The notes under the pieces were generated by a model. The model made no database searches and was not told where the DNA came from. It saw nothing but the letters and a program-made list of their open reading frames with translations. From positions 124,001-188,000 of the forward strand of contig NZ_RAZG01000001.1 of NCBI RefSeq assembly GCF_003612565.1: a stretch of 64,000 nucleotides of DNA, written 5' to 3'. Position numbers and translations under genes: made by a program. This document shows, piece after piece, positions 24,501 through 33,913 of the stretch. Position 1 is the stretch's first letter; each line of letters opens with the position of its first letter. The stretch is from Roseburia sp. 1XD42-69. GTDB taxonomy: Bacteria > Bacillota > Clostridia > Lachnospirales > Lachnospiraceae.

Positions 24501-25211
24501 TTAATATGCAGTGAAGGCATCTAATGTATTATCTCTTGCACTCTCATCATTATAATCAAGTGAAATCATTATTACTCTGTCACCAACAATACGAAAATAG
24601 TTATCTTTATATCTGAAAACATTGTTAAAGTCTACCATGTAACTAACCATAATGTAATCATCGTTACCTATTCTTATAGTTTTATCATCACTAATCAGTA
24701 CATAATTATAAAAGGGATGCCGATCTATTTGCGACTCAAATGACTCAATAAACTGGAAAATATCTATTTCATCAGTCAATCTCTCTGTACATACTCCTGC
24801 AATAATTGACTTGTCATCAGACATACTCATCATTTCAAATACAGTAGTAAGCTTTGCTTTCCCTAACTCATTTTGATTAAAAACTATAGAAGGACTTCCA
24901 TCTTCAAACTCATTCATCTTATCAAGCTCTTCTTCTGTAGACATGTTCATTCCTGCTGGATTGGTATATCGAAGTCCAATAAACTTACTTTCCCAACCTG
25001 TTTTTGTTATAGTTCCTCTATAGTATTCCTCTTCTGTATTGTTTCCAGAAGTTTTTTGCATTAACATTGAAGGTCTAATCGTGAAAATAAGTGACATTAT
25101 CGTTAATATAACAGCAATAATAGAAGCCCAATTAGGTTTATCTTTTATATATAAATATATACTAATGCCTCCTAAAACGATAGTCAAAAATAAAGATATA
25201 TTCTCTCTCAT
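24501..25211 (-). CDS. Leftward two-helix membrane protein (lysogenic-conversion-type gene)
   Basis: 236 aa from MRENISLFL (an ATG four codons upstream is possible). Two membrane helices in the first 55 residues (LFLTIVLGGISIYLYI and SIIAVILTIMSLIFT), then a soluble alpha-beta domain with conserved-looking ISDDKTIRIGNDDYIMVSY. Opposite in direction to the lytic genes, as usual for genes expressed from a prophage. Family unknown. Confidence 0.65.
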   Translation of the reverse strand: MRENISLFLTIVLGGISIYLYIKDKPNWASIIAVILTIMSLIFTIRPSMLMQKTSGNNTEEEYYRGTITKTGWESKFIGLRYTNPAGMNMSTEEELDKMNEFEDGSPSIVFNQNELGKAKLTTVFEMMSMSDDKSIIAGVCTERLTDEIDIFQFIESFESQIDRHPFYNYVLISDDKTIRIGNDDYIMVSYMVDFNNVFRYKDNYFRIVGDRVIMISLDYNDESARDNTLDAFTAY

Positions 25212-25459
25212 ATATACACCCATAAATAAAATTTAATAATAAACATTTCAAATTACAATTAAAGTATATCATACCAGATGTTTAAGTAAATGCTTTTGCC
25301 AGAAATAGATAGTGTAATTTTACTTTAGGTCTTGAAATATATACGTAGTTTATCCAATATCACACCAAAATAGCATGGGACAACAATTTTCCTGCACAAT
25401 ACCAAATTTCATAGGAAATGTTTCTATTTCAAAAATCAAAGAAAATTTTACACTATCAA

Positions 25460-25526
25460 AAAATAAGATAATTGGTAGTCCGCTGGTTGGGACCAGACGC
25501 TGTAGGTCCAAGTCCTGCTATTCAGA
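25460..25526 (+). pseudogene. Degenerate tRNA-Pro-like sequence
   Basis: D-arm GAT-AATTGGTA-GTC, anticodon-arm-like CTGGTTGGGACCAG (normal Pro-UGG arms have CTGGTTTGGGACCAG, so one loop T is missing) and T arm GTAGG-TCCAAGT-CCTGC. The 3' acceptor strand TATTCAG has no partner upstream. Best read as a dead or remodelled tRNA. Confidence 0.5.
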
Positions 25527-25530
25527 TTTT

Positions 25531-25557
25531 AGACAGTCATCATGGCTGTCTTTTTTA
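25531..25557 (+). terminator. Intrinsic terminator
   Basis: AGACAG / CTGTCT stem with a 9-base loop and TTTTTT, right after the tRNA-like remnant. Confidence 0.75.
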
Positions 25558-25605
25558 ATTTCAATTATAACACAATATTTCAAAGAATGAAAGGATGGTG
25601 ACAAC

Positions 25606-25726
25606 ATGCCAAGAAAAAAAATCACAATCATCTGGCAATAAACCGTTGCCAGCCAATCAACAAAAAGGGAAAAAAGTATGCACATGCTGTCACGAGGAGA
25701 AAAATTTAACAGAAAAAAAGAAATAA
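25606..25726 (+). pseudogene. Stranded 5' fragment of the terminase-small-subunit-like gene
   Basis: ATG after AAAGGATGGTG. After a frame change in A8 (25614-25621) it reads KSQSSGNKPLPANQQKGKKV then CTCCHEEKNLTEKKK and stops. KGKKVCxCCxEEKNLTE is the N-terminus of the zinc-finger family found intact at 27273 (KKKCPICGDNKSIATGFY). The fragment stops where the endonuclease module begins, so that module probably split the ancestral gene. Confidence 0.65.
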
Positions 25727-25755
25727 ATAATAACGACTATGAGAGGATCGATTTT

Positions 25756-25849
25756 TGTGTTCGTTACACAAGTGGTTGTATCCGAGTAGAAGACGCAAGG
25801 AAATCATGAGCCTTGTGAGTTGGTTACTAACCTCACCACTCTTCTACTC
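25756..25849 (+). ncRNA. Structured leader of the second zinc-ribbon endonuclease
   Basis: Hairpin TGTGT-tcgtt-ACACA, then a three-way junction: outer perfect 10-bp GAGTAGAAGA / TCTTCTACTC (25784-25849) with arms AAGG / CCTT and GTGAG / CTCAC, followed by TTTTAATG. Same design as 17744 and 42846. The ORF starts 43 bp later. Confidence 0.6.
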
Positions 25850-25892
25850 TTTTAATGATTTTTTTGAGGTTAGGGAAAGAAGGTTAGAAAAT

Positions 25893-27248
25893 ATGGGAAA
25901 GAGAATAACTACAGAAGATTTTAAACACACTATTTTTGAATTAACTGGAAACGATTTTGAATTATTATCGGAATATAAAACAGCTAAAACCAAAGTGTTA
26001 ATGAAGCATAATAAATGTGGCAACAAATTTGAAATTGCTCCAGATAATTTTAAATCTGGAAATCGGTGTCCATTTTGTGCTGGTAAGAGACATAATATTG
26101 ACGAAGCTATTAAAAAAGCATCAAAATTAAATCTTTTACTTTTAGAAGATAAATATGTTGGAATATTTAACAAAATGAAATGTACATGTAATGCACATCC
26201 AGAAGAAGGAATTTTATATACATCAATGAGTGCTTTGAATCTTGGAAATACATGTTGTCCTAAATGCAGATATATAAAAGCAAGAATCACAGAAACAAAA
26301 AATATAAACATTGATGATATAAGAAACGAATTCAAGGAAAGAAATTTAACTTTAATTTCTATGGAATATATAAATTGTAAAACTCCATTAACATATATTT
26401 GTAATAAACATATTGAAGATGGTGAACAAATAGTTACATATGACGCATTTAAAAACAATACTAAATTTTGTTGTAATTCATGTGCTAAAGAACACATATC
26501 AAATTTACACATGACACCAATAGAAGATATTAAAAAGATTGTAGAAGAACACAATTTTGAATTTATTAAAATATCAAAAAATGGTCGCAGAACTATGGTT
26601 CATTGTATATGTAATGAACATAGAGATAAAGGTATTCAAATAAAATCACTTTCTGGAATCAAAAGAGGTTTGGGATGTATTTATTGTGCTGGGATAGCAA
26701 AATTTACACAAGAAGAATTTGAATCTAAAGTCAAAGAAAATGATAGAAATATTCAGATTGTATCCAAATACAACGGAAATAAAAGCAAAGTAAATTGTAA
26801 GTGTAAACAATGCGGATACGAATGGTCTTCTATTGCTTCTAATTTAATGTATGGCGGTGGTTGCCCTAATTGTTCTGGTAGTAAGGGCGAAATGCGAATC
26901 CGAGATTATTTAGATGATAATAATTTAAATTATGAAAGAGAGTTTTCTTTTGATGATTTATATGGTGATTGCAATAAACAGTTACGGTTTGATTTTGTAA
27001 TATTTAATGAAGATGGAACTATCAAATGTCTTATTGAATATGATGGTATACAACACTTTAAGCCAATTAACTTCTGGGGTAATGAATATTCACATACACA
27101 AATTAGATTTGAAACATTGCAACGATACGATAATAGAAAAAGCAATTATTGTAAAGATAATGGAATTTTATTGATTCGTATTCCTTATACTGAGTTTGAT
27201 AATATAGAAAACATTTTAGAAAGTCGGCTGTCTTGTCAGTCGGCTTAA
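25893..27248 (+). CDS. Zinc-ribbon VSR-like homing endonuclease
   Basis: 451 aa from the ATG at 25893 after GAAGG. Series of DUF723-type units (ILMKHNKCGNKFEIAPDNF ... CPFC; CNAHPEEGILY ... CPKC; CNKHIEDGEQIVTYDAF ... CNSC; VHCICNEHRDKGIQI ... CIYC; WSSIASNLMYGGGCPNC). C-terminal nuclease: GEMRIRDYL, NYEREFSFDDL, LRFDFVIF, CLIEYDGIQHF, KSNYCKDNGILLIRIPY, matching VSR/PD-DExK catalytic strands. It disrupted the gene whose 5' fragment lies upstream. Confidence 0.8.
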   Translation: MGKRITTEDFKHTIFELTGNDFELLSEYKTAKTKVLMKHNKCGNKFEIAPDNFKSGNRCPFCAGKRHNIDEAIKKASKLNLLLLEDKYVGIFNKMKCTCNAHPEEGILYTSMSALNLGNTCCPKCRYIKARITETKNINIDDIRNEFKERNLTLISMEYINCKTPLTYICNKHIEDGEQIVTYDAFKNNTKFCCNSCAKEHISNLHMTPIEDIKKIVEEHNFEFIKISKNGRRTMVHCICNEHRDKGIQIKSLSGIKRGLGCIYCAGIAKFTQEEFESKVKENDRNIQIVSKYNGNKSKVNCKCKQCGYEWSSIASNLMYGGGCPNCSGSKGEMRIRDYLDDNNLNYEREFSFDDLYGDCNKQLRFDFVIFNEDGTIKCLIEYDGIQHFKPINFWGNEYSHTQIRFETLQRYDNRKSNYCKDNGILLIRIPYTEFDNIENILESRLSCQSA

Positions 27249-27272
27249 TTTATTTGAAAGGAAGTGGCGATT

Positions 27273-28211
27273 ATAGCTACAAAAAAGGAAACTATTAAAA
27301 AGAAATGCCCTATTTGTGGCGATAATAAGTCTATTGCCACTGGTTTTTATAAATCATCTAGTCCTTTATTTTCATTAGATGGGTGTGTACCAATATGTAT
27401 TTCATGTGTGAAAAAGGAAGTTATAAATAAAGATGGCACTGTTAATGAAAATAAATTAAAAACAATGTGTCAGAGATTGGACAAGCCATATTATACAGAT
27501 GGATTAGATTCTGCATTTTTACAATGCAAAAAGGAACATGGCTATTTATCTGATGATGAAATCGCTAAATATGGAAATGAAATTATTGGTTTCTATTTTA
27601 AGAATATCAATACATTGAGACAAAATAGAAATAAAAGTTTTGTAGATTCTGAAAAAGATGGTTTTTCTCATAAAACTGTGAATACCAATACACAAAATAA
27701 GAAAGAGCAAACAATACAAAGATATTCTGATATAAGAGATAAAAAGCAAAATACAGCTATATCTGTTACAAATAACACCATTGAACAAGAAGAACTTATT
27801 TATGATGATAAATGGATGGGTAAGTATAGTCAAAAAGATATTGATTACTTAAATAGTTATTATGCTGGACTTGAACGAGACTACAAAATAATCACAGAAA
27901 ACCACCGTGACTACGCTCGTAAAATTGCAAAAGCAAGCCTTCAGATGGATAAAGCATTTGATGAAATGATAAATGGAATTGAAGGCGCTGACGCAAGGTA
28001 TAAAAATGCAAGGGAAGCTTTTGACACCCTATCAAAATCTGCAAAATTCAGTGAAAGTACCAGAAGTGTAAATGATGTAGGTATAAGTAGTTTTTCTAAA
28101 GTTGCTGCTATGGTTGAATCCCATAATTGGATTCCAGAACATATTCCACTAAAGAAAGATACGATTGATGAAATGATAGACTATTTAAGCACTATCACAA
28201 AATCGCTATAA
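27273..28211 (+). CDS. Terminase small subunit-like zinc-finger protein, apparent ATA start
   Basis: 312 aa from ATA 27273, eight bases after AAAGGAAG (ATT at 27270 also possible; GTG 27264 lies inside the ribosome site). Zinc finger KKKCPICGDNK ... CISCVKK in the first 60 residues, then helical domain, a variable linker and a C-terminal helical region (YLNSYYAGLERDYKIITEN). Position immediately before TerL suggests DNA recognition for packaging. Spacing and start codon match the RusA gene at 43955. Confidence 0.6.
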   Translation: MATKKETIKKKCPICGDNKSIATGFYKSSSPLFSLDGCVPICISCVKKEVINKDGTVNENKLKTMCQRLDKPYYTDGLDSAFLQCKKEHGYLSDDEIAKYGNEIIGFYFKNINTLRQNRNKSFVDSEKDGFSHKTVNTNTQNKKEQTIQRYSDIRDKKQNTAISVTNNTIEQEELIYDDKWMGKYSQKDIDYLNSYYAGLERDYKIITENHRDYARKIAKASLQMDKAFDEMINGIEGADARYKNAREAFDTLSKSAKFSESTRSVNDVGISSFSKVAAMVESHNWIPEHIPLKKDTIDEMIDYLSTITKSL

Positions 28212-28221
28212 TGGTATGCTT

Positions 28222-29997
28222 ATGGATAAATATGAAAAGCAATTAAAAAAAGAAAAGCAACTTTATGATAAAAACCATTCAGAAGATTTTGATTCTACAT
28301 TTTCCAATGATCCAATCAACGAGGCTTCTATTGATTATGAAGCGTGGACTGAATTTTTCTCATATTACAGATATTACATAGACGAATTTGCAATTAACAT
28401 ACTCCATGTAGACCTTTTCCCTTTTCAAAGAGTAATTCTTAGAGCAATGGGAAGAGGTCAATTTAGTTGCCTTATTGCTTGTCGTGGTATTGGTAAATCA
28501 TGGATTGTATGCTTGTTCTATGTATGTGTTTCTATTCTTTATCCGGGGTTAAAATGTGGTATAGCATCTGGTATGTCACAGCAGAGCCGAAATGTCATTA
28601 TACAAAAATTAAAAGGCGAACTTTCTAAAAATGAAACTATTGCAAGAGAAATTAACTTTCCTATCAGGACTGGTGCTGATGACTGTTATGCAGAATTTAA
28701 AGGAGGTTCTGAGATTAGGGCTATTACTCTTGCGCAAGATCGTGGTGGTGAATCTGCGAGATCATGGAGATTCCATTACCTCTTAATTGATGAAGCACGG
28801 CTTGTAAAAGATGATATTATCGAAACTATTTTGATTCCTATGACTAAAACTAAACGCCCTAATGCTTTGAAATGGAAACAAAATGAAAAAGGTAAAGTAA
28901 TCTTTATATCTTCTGCTTATCTGAAAACAAGTTCTCTATACAAAAGATTTAAGTACCATTATGAACAAATGATAGATGGTAATAAAAACTATATTGCTAT
29001 GTGTTTTCCTTATCAAGTAGGAATTCAAGCAGGACTGTTTGGTGAAGATGATATTGAACAAGAATTATCTAAACCATCTATGACAAAGGATAAATTTGCT
29101 TATGAGTATGAAGGAATATTTGTTGGCTCTAGTGGAGAAAGTTATTTTCCTTATGAATTAACAAATGAGTGTCGTGTATTAGAAAGACCAGAGTTAGAAC
29201 AACCAAAAAAATCTAATTCAATTTACATTATCACACATGACGTTGCTGTTTCTGATGCAAAAGGTTCTGATAATGCTTGTACTCATGTTATAAAACTTAA
29301 ACCAAGACCAGACGGTACATATCTAAAGCAAATTGTGTTCACTAAAGTTGTTAATGGTATGCCACTAAATAAACAAAGAGATATGTTAAGAGAATTATTA
29401 CATTTGAAATTTCCTAACACGGATCGAATATTGATTGACGCTCAAGGTGCTGGTGCTGGTTTGCCAAGTTTGTTTTATGAATCATGGGAATATAGAGATG
29501 AGCGTACTGGTAAAGTCACTGAATATCCACCATTGATACAAGATGATGACGAAGTTGGTATTAAAACAATAGAAGGTGCATTACCTATTATTCGTGCAAT
29601 ACATGGTATGAATAATTTCGTAAATTTGTATTATCCATACATGAAAGCATGTTTTGAAAATCATACATTGGAATTGTTAAAGCAATCCGAGGAAATTGAT
29701 TCTTTGTATAAGCAAGGACAACTTACTTTAGATGAATATGAACAGTATATACAACACGATATTCTTCAAAGTGAATTAAGCAACATTAAGCAAGATTTTA
29801 CAAATGCAGAAAAGATGACCTATACAAGAATTGTGAAATCTACTAAGCGAGATAGAGCAACAAGTCTTATGTATGGGTTAAGCATTTGTTGTGAAATGGA
29901 GAATGAAAATAAAAACAAAATATATAAGAAGCAAACAAAAATCAATGTCTCCTCTCTCACTGCTCTTGCACGTAAACCAAAATTATATTCTCACTAG
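28222..29997 (+). CDS. terL: Phage terminase large subunit
   Basis: 591 aa from ATG 28222 (28216 also in frame; no strong ribosome site, so probably coupled to the preceding stop at 28211). ATPase: Walker A LIACRGIGKSW (about residue 90), Walker B YLLIDEAR, coupling motif IFISSAY. RNase H-like nuclease: THDVAVSDAKGSDN and RILIDAQGAGAGLP. Packages concatemeric DNA through the portal. Complete and intact. Confidence 0.92.
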   Translation: MDKYEKQLKKEKQLYDKNHSEDFDSTFSNDPINEASIDYEAWTEFFSYYRYYIDEFAINILHVDLFPFQRVILRAMGRGQFSCLIACRGIGKSWIVCLFYVCVSILYPGLKCGIASGMSQQSRNVIIQKLKGELSKNETIAREINFPIRTGADDCYAEFKGGSEIRAITLAQDRGGESARSWRFHYLLIDEARLVKDDIIETILIPMTKTKRPNALKWKQNEKGKVIFISSAYLKTSSLYKRFKYHYEQMIDGNKNYIAMCFPYQVGIQAGLFGEDDIEQELSKPSMTKDKFAYEYEGIFVGSSGESYFPYELTNECRVLERPELEQPKKSNSIYIITHDVAVSDAKGSDNACTHVIKLKPRPDGTYLKQIVFTKVVNGMPLNKQRDMLRELLHLKFPNTDRILIDAQGAGAGLPSLFYESWEYRDERTGKVTEYPPLIQDDDEVGIKTIEGALPIIRAIHGMNNFVNLYYPYMKACFENHTLELLKQSEEIDSLYKQGQLTLDEYEQYIQHDILQSELSNIKQDFTNAEKMTYTRIVKSTKRDRATSLMYGLSICCEMENENKNKIYKKQTKINVSSLTALARKPKLYSH

Positions 29998-30015
29998 GAA
30001 AGGCGGTGGTCAAAC

Positions 30016-31581
30016 ATCGAAGAAAATACAAATAACAACGGAGCAATAAAAGAACAGTTTCAAGAAGATAAAAAGAATGTGGATAATTTTCTTAATGGGA
30101 AATCACCGACTTTCAATTTTGCAAGTTTGAAACGACTGGCGTTATCAGAGTTAGCATATAAAGGTGCTTTCAAATATAATCGTATTTGTGGATTTACAAG
30201 AAGTCAAATACTTCGTATCGTTCAAAACCCTGAACAGTATGGAAGTTCTATAATTCGTTTATCACAATATATGTATCTAAAAAGTGGTTATTATAAAAGA
30301 CTTATTGATTATTTTGTTAATATGGCTGTAGTAAACTGGACTGTTGATACCGAGATAAAACAAGAGAAAATGTTTTGTACTACTAAAACTGATAAAGCCA
30401 AGAAACAATATCAAAAAGATTTTAAAAAGAATTATATCAAATTCACAGCGCAAGCAAACAAATTCAAACTAGATAATCGAATTACTGACATTATGAAAAA
30501 ACTTTTTCTTGAAGATGCTTGTTTTGGATTTGTAACAGAAAATGATACTGATATTTCTATATTTTTTATTGATCCAAGATATTGTGAAATCAAAAAACTT
30601 TCCAACGGTTCAATTTATCAATATGCTATCAATCGCAGCTTATTAAGTAATTCATATTTAAAAACACTTCCTTTAGAATTACAGGAATTATTAGAACAAT
30701 CAAAGGAATTTTCTCTGAATAATATGGTTATGGTTCCATATGAAAATTCATTGTGTTTGAAGTATAATAATGATTTTACATATTTGTATAGTCCCTTCTT
30801 TCCTTTGATAGCCTCAATACTTGATATAGATGATATAAAAGATTTGGTCAAAGCAAAATCAGAAGCAGACGCATATAAACTAGTTTATTTCAAGATACCT
30901 GTTGATGACGAAGGTCATATAACTATGGGTGATGAGTTAATCTATCCATTCGTTGAAATGGCAAAGTCTATCCTACCTGATCGCTTTGGCGTTGTACCAT
31001 CCCCTATGGACTTACAGCTTATTGAGTCAAAATCTACTATATCAGATGATAAAAATAAGGTTGAACAGGCTGTTGAAAATTATTATGGAGAAGCCGGTGT
31101 ATCTAAAGCACTCATATCTTCTGCTTCTAGCGGTTCTGAATTGAAATTGTCTATGAAGGTAGATTCTTCTGATATTTATCGTATATATCGCCAACTTGAA
31201 TCATGGATGGATTTGCAAATGAAACTTCGTAATTACATCTATGACGATTATCAATTTGTCTATCGAATTTTACCAGTTACTATTTTTGACGTAGATGACT
31301 ATATAGAAAAGAAATTAAAATTGGCACAAGCATCTCTACCAGTTAAAGGAGAATTATTAGCAGCAACGGGTGTAAATACCGCAAAGATGCTTGGAAATTC
31401 ATTTACAGAGCAGATGTTTAAAGAAGATATTTATGATAAGTGGGAAGTGTTAAAAACCTCATACACAACTGCAAATGATGGATCAGAAGGTGGTAGACCA
31501 ATGAATGATGATACTGATTTGGCTCCTTCTACAGATACGCAGCGTGGCAACGATTCAAACAATATGGATAATCGCATATAG
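30016..31581 (+). CDS. Portal protein, apparent ATC start
   Basis: 521 aa from ATC 30016, nine bases after AAAGGCGGTG; the first usual codon, GTG 30079, has no ribosome site. (M)EENTNNNGAIKEQFQEDKK is a typical charged portal N-terminus. The body has YGSSIIRLSQYMYLKSGYYKR, the clip/stem region and a Ser-rich LISSASSGSELKLSMKVDSSD segment. Dodecameric ring at the capsid vertex for DNA passage. Position between TerL and protease fits. Confidence 0.85.
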   Translation: MEENTNNNGAIKEQFQEDKKNVDNFLNGKSPTFNFASLKRLALSELAYKGAFKYNRICGFTRSQILRIVQNPEQYGSSIIRLSQYMYLKSGYYKRLIDYFVNMAVVNWTVDTEIKQEKMFCTTKTDKAKKQYQKDFKKNYIKFTAQANKFKLDNRITDIMKKLFLEDACFGFVTENDTDISIFFIDPRYCEIKKLSNGSIYQYAINRSLLSNSYLKTLPLELQELLEQSKEFSLNNMVMVPYENSLCLKYNNDFTYLYSPFFPLIASILDIDDIKDLVKAKSEADAYKLVYFKIPVDDEGHITMGDELIYPFVEMAKSILPDRFGVVPSPMDLQLIESKSTISDDKNKVEQAVENYYGEAGVSKALISSASSGSELKLSMKVDSSDIYRIYRQLESWMDLQMKLRNYIYDDYQFVYRILPVTIFDVDDYIEKKLKLAQASLPVKGELLAATGVNTAKMLGNSFTEQMFKEDIYDKWEVLKTSYTTANDGSEGGRPMNDDTDLAPSTDTQRGNDSNNMDNRI

Positions 31582-31600
31582 AAAGTTGGTGATTGAATAT

Positions 31601-31789
31601 ATGGGTGAGGTGTTGATTTTAGACCAAGTAAAGGCAGATATATTACAGTCGATTGGTTTCAAATATACAAAAAGAAACATTGATAATAAAGAAGTGTTTG
31701 TGTTTATACAAACAAATGAATTGATGAAGGAACTGAACTCAAAGTTTGAGCAAGGTTCTTTTTTATTTAATCCGAATGTTTGCTTGTAA
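31601..31789 (+). CDS. Small hypothetical protein after the portal
   Basis: 62 aa from ATG 31601 (TTG 31613 is better placed after GGTGAGGTG). LDQVKADILQSIGFKYTKRN then short strands. Possibly a small head component. No family recognised. Confidence 0.5.
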   Translation: MGEVLILDQVKADILQSIGFKYTKRNIDNKEVFVFIQTNELMKELNSKFEQGSFLFNPNVCL

Positions 31790-31812
31790 AAATTTGGGAA
31801 GGAGGATGTAGA

Positions 31813-33276
31813 TTGCCAAATACAGAATTAAAAAATATTGATATGACTGCAAAATTTACTAATTTTCAAGTCATCAATAAAGATTTTACTCGATGTAGAT
31901 GTAATGTCTTTTACACAGGACGTAATAGAAATTATTCTGATATAACAGAAGAAGCATTACAAAAATTTATTGCAAGAAAAGGTTATTCAAATGTTCCTGT
32001 TGTTGCACATCTTATGAAAGATGATGATGGAAATTATTATATCGGCGGTCATGATTCTAAAATTATCATAGATAATAATGGAATTGAACTTGTTAATGAA
32101 TGTGTGCCGTTTGGCGTAATTCCAGAAGACTGTAATCCGTCTATGGATTTAATTACAGAGCGTTCAGGAGAACAACGTAAATATTTTTCAGTTGATATTA
32201 TCTTATGGACACATCGTTATCCAATTATGGAGGCAGCTTATAGTGATGAAATATATTTCAATCAATCAATGGAAATTTTCTTTGAAGATTACAACTATGA
32301 TAACGACTATGTTGTAGTTAATGACTTCTCTATGTCTGCATTATGTTTGCTAAGGCGTAGTATGGACGCAAATGAAAATATAGAACCTTGTTTTGAGTCT
32401 TCCAGGGTGAAGGCTTTTTCTATTGATACAGATAAATTCAAACAGAACTTTGAGCTGATGTTAGAAAAATTAAAACAGTATGAATCAGATGGTACTACTA
32501 CCGCTGTTCAAAATAATGTAACAAACGAACCTAATAAGGAGGAAAAGAAATTTATGGATTTAGAAAAGTTGAAATCTTTTCTTTCTACTTTTACAGTTGG
32601 CGAAAGTGAAAATGCAACCGAGCAGTATGCATTTATTGACGCAACTGAAAATTCTTTTACGGTTATGGATAAGCATGATTGTCTTAAAGTTTATACCGTT
32701 GAATTTGCACTTGATGACGATGGTAACATTGCTGCTGATTGGGATGGAAAAGTAGAAAAGAAATTTTCTGTAGTAGATTTTGAAACTGAAAATGCAGTAT
32801 CTATGAACGATTTAATTGACTTTAACAAAGTTATAGATAGGTGTGCAGAAGAAAAAGCATTTTCTATTACGGAGGAACTTACTGCAACATTTAATGAGGA
32901 TATTGAAGCTAGAGATACCGCTTACGCTGAGTTAAATGATAAGTACACCAAAGCTGTCACAAGGCTTTCTGAGTATGAAAGTGCTGATGCAGAGGCAAAA
33001 CGTCTTGCACATAAGAATGAGATTGACACAATCGTTGCTGACTTTGCAAAGAAGATTGGCAGAAGTCCAAAATTCTTAGTTTACAAAGCAAAACTTAATG
33101 CTGATGAAGTAACAACAGAACAGGTTATGCACGACTTAACACTGATGGCAGGTCAGGAAATGGTAAGTAAATCTGCTTCTTTCTCTTATCAGCCACAGGA
33201 AACAAATGTAGCTTCTAAAAAAGATGATGAATTGACTAATAGATATGGTCATTTATTGGACAAGCACAGAAAATAA
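31813..33276 (+). CDS. Prohead protease-scaffold fusion
   Basis: 487 aa from TTG 31813, seven bases after AAGGAGG. N-terminal half (TNFQVINKDFTRCRCNVFYTG, VPVVAHLMKDDDGNYYIGGHD, SVDIILWTHRYPIMEAAY) fits phage capsid maturation proteases. The C-terminal half is acidic, helical scaffold (EARDTAYAELNDKYTKAVTRL). An internal AAGGAGG-ATG at 32554 would make the scaffold alone, as in lambda C/Nu3. Directs procapsid assembly. Confidence 0.75.
   Translation: MPNTELKNIDMTAKFTNFQVINKDFTRCRCNVFYTGRNRNYSDITEEALQKFIARKGYSNVPVVAHLMKDDDGNYYIGGHDSKIIIDNNGIELVNECVPFGVIPEDCNPSMDLITERSGEQRKYFSVDIILWTHRYPIMEAAYSDEIYFNQSMEIFFEDYNYDNDYVVVNDFSMSALCLLRRSMDANENIEPCFESSRVKAFSIDTDKFKQNFELMLEKLKQYESDGTTTAVQNNVTNEPNKEEKKFMDLEKLKSFLSTFTVGESENATEQYAFIDATENSFTVMDKHDCLKVYTVEFALDDDGNIAADWDGKVEKKFSVVDFETENAVSMNDLIDFNKVIDRCAEEKAFSITEELTATFNEDIEARDTAYAELNDKYTKAVTRLSEYESADAEAKRLAHKNEIDTIVADFAKKIGRSPKFLVYKAKLNADEVTTEQVMHDLTLMAGQEMVSKSASFSYQPQETNVASKKDDELTNRYGHLLDKHRK
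32554..33276 (+). CDS. Nested scaffold protein from an internal start
   Basis: 240 aa, same frame as the protease gene. ATG 32554 follows AAGGAGG with 12 bases between, exactly where the protease part ends. MDLEKLKSFLSTFTVGESEN then the scaffold helices. The context argues for deliberate internal initiation giving excess scaffold over protease. Confidence 0.6.
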   Translation: MDLEKLKSFLSTFTVGESENATEQYAFIDATENSFTVMDKHDCLKVYTVEFALDDDGNIAADWDGKVEKKFSVVDFETENAVSMNDLIDFNKVIDRCAEEKAFSITEELTATFNEDIEARDTAYAELNDKYTKAVTRLSEYESADAEAKRLAHKNEIDTIVADFAKKIGRSPKFLVYKAKLNADEVTTEQVMHDLTLMAGQEMVSKSASFSYQPQETNVASKKDDELTNRYGHLLDKHRK

Positions 33277-33291
33277 GGAGGGTTTTTAAAT

Positions 33292-33894
33292 ATGGCAAAT
33301 TATAATGTAGTCGAAACCACAAATATGTGGGGCGCAAAGTGTCTGTCTTTTCAGGCAACTTCTGATATTGAAAATGGAATGTTAGTTGCAAAGGGTGATT
33401 TAGTAACTGGTGAAACAGATATTTATACTGCTTCTGTTCCTACTACTTCTGATGAAGTATATCTTGTGGCAAATCCTGCATGGTCTTATGACAACAATCG
33501 AGCAACCGATCAGAATGAAGAGAATTATATTAACAAGGCTGGTGTGCCTTTTAGAGTTTATCAGTTAAAGAAAGATAATAAGTTCAAGACTTATAGCACT
33601 GGTATTACACCCATTACTGAAACAAAAGAAAGCGAAACAAAAGATGTACCTGTAGCAGTTGGTCAGTATATCACTGTTGATGGCTCTACAAATAAGCCTA
33701 AAGCAGTTGCTACGAAGCCTACTTCTGGTTTTGTTGGTAAGGTAATTGCCGTTGAGGAAATTGGTTTCCCTTACTGCATTGGTTCTATTGGTCAAAATGT
33801 TGTTATCGGTTCTGGTGATTCCGCTGTTGGTATGGGATATTCCGCTGATACAAGAGTAACCAAAGTAACTATTGAAGTTATTAAGAATGTCTAA
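33292..33894 (+). CDS. Capsid decoration or head-stabilising protein
   Basis: 200 aa, ATG after AAGGAGGG. Beta-rich with many Thr/Val/Gly; PVAVGQYITVDGSTNKPKAV and IGSGDSAVGMGY. Sits between scaffold and major capsid protein, where lambda-gpD-like or similar auxiliary head proteins are found. Assignment rests on position and composition. Confidence 0.55.
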   Translation: MANYNVVETTNMWGAKCLSFQATSDIENGMLVAKGDLVTGETDIYTASVPTTSDEVYLVANPAWSYDNNRATDQNEENYINKAGVPFRVYQLKKDNKFKTYSTGITPITETKESETKDVPVAVGQYITVDGSTNKPKAVATKPTSGFVGKVIAVEEIGFPYCIGSIGQNVVIGSGDSAVGMGYSADTRVTKVTIEVIKNV

Positions 33895-33913
33895 TTAGGG
33901 AGGTATATAAAAT

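Noticed and set aside
25375-25590. 71-aa ORF beginning MGQQFSCTIPNF
   Set aside because: It runs through the tRNA-like sequence and the terminator and has no ribosome site; treated as spurious.
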